12,753 nucleotides of DNA, from NCBI GenBank assembly GCA_036390755.1, contig DASWBH010000044.1, positions 1-12,753 on the forward strand, read 5' to 3'. Origin of the DNA: DASVHS01 sp036390755. GTDB lineage: Bacteria; Acidobacteriota; Thermoanaerobaculia; Gp7-AA8. The notes below the pieces were generated by a model, which saw only the letters and a program-made list of their open reading frames with translations, made no database searches and had not been told where the DNA came from. Positions 12,656 through 12,753 of the stretch are shown here, piece by piece. Within the stretch, counting starts at the first letter, position 1; each line of letters begins with the position of its first letter. The translations under genes were made by a program, and so were the position numbers.

Positions 12656-12753
12656 ATGACCGAGGTCCCGACACAGAAACTCGGCCGCGCCAAGCGGATC
12701 GCGGATGTCGATCGCAAGCGCGTCCTGGTCATCGACGACGATCTGCCGCTGCG
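12656..12753 (+). CDS. Response regulator, N-terminal fragment cut by the window edge
   Basis: Thirty-two codons are visible, from ATG 12656 to the edge. After a charged extension of about 20 residues (MTEVPTQKLG onward) comes KRVLVIDDDLPL, the first strand and acidic pocket of a two-component receiver domain (Asp 27-29). The phosphoacceptor Asp and any output domain lie outside the window, so its class (DNA-binding, NtrC-like or single receiver) cannot be told. The start is chosen because this ATG is the first before the receiver strand; no ribosome-binding site supports it. Regulation of the upstream polysaccharide genes is possible but not shown. Confidence 0.65.
   Translation, partial: MTEVPTQKLGRAKRIADVDRKRVLVIDDDLPL

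Noticed and set aside
1..12753. CRISPR array, tRNA, rRNA, insertion sequence or attachment site
   Set aside because: No regularly spaced direct repeats, tRNA cloverleaf, rRNA-like stretch, transposase motifs or terminal inverted repeats were seen on either strand.

Overview
The window is GC-rich, densely coded and entirely on the plus strand. It combines secreted FG-GAP and PKD proteins, an uncharacterised signal-peptide protein behind its own promoter and terminator, and a surface-polysaccharide cluster. This mix fits an environmental, diderm-like lineage such as Acidobacteriota (perhaps Thermoanaerobaculia). That placement is inferred from protein style only: there is no rRNA or marker gene here.

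Left part (1-7830), secreted proteins. A 5'-truncated FG-GAP/VCBS-repeat protein ends at 1678. A 312-base gap follows, holding a promoter candidate, a possible 30-codon leader ORF, an isolated 10-base perfect match to the 16S anti-Shine-Dalgarno, and the RBS of the next gene. That gene (1991-3595) encodes a 534-residue Sec-exported protein of unknown function and is closed by a strong terminator with a GAAA loop. Next comes a 1333-residue secreted protein (3771-7772): a propeller-like N-terminal region, then a series of PKD-like domains, three of which share a strict four-cysteine pattern. It ends with a basic tail and a second strong terminator (UUCG loop).

Right part (7849-12601), polysaccharide cluster. 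Four tightly packed genes follow: a Wzt-type ABC ATPase with a C-terminal cargo-binding domain; a GT2 glycosyltransferase overlapping it by 4 bases; a fusion of a degenerate DPM1-like glycosyltransferase domain, a zinc ribbon and a SAM methyltransferase; and a double-motif GNAT-like acetyltransferase overlapping the fusion by 11 bases. Together they suggest assembly, modification (methyl or acetyl) and ABC-dependent export of a surface glycan. The Wzm-type permease is not in the window. The right edge cuts a response regulator after its first strand (12656 onward).

The most interesting signals are the leader region before 1991, the cysteine-patterned PKD repeats, the apparently dead glycosyltransferase domain fused to a methyltransferase next to a Wzt ATPase, and a recurring arrangement of a -10-like box 7-10 bases before a start codon with no Shine-Dalgarno, suggesting leaderless transcripts.
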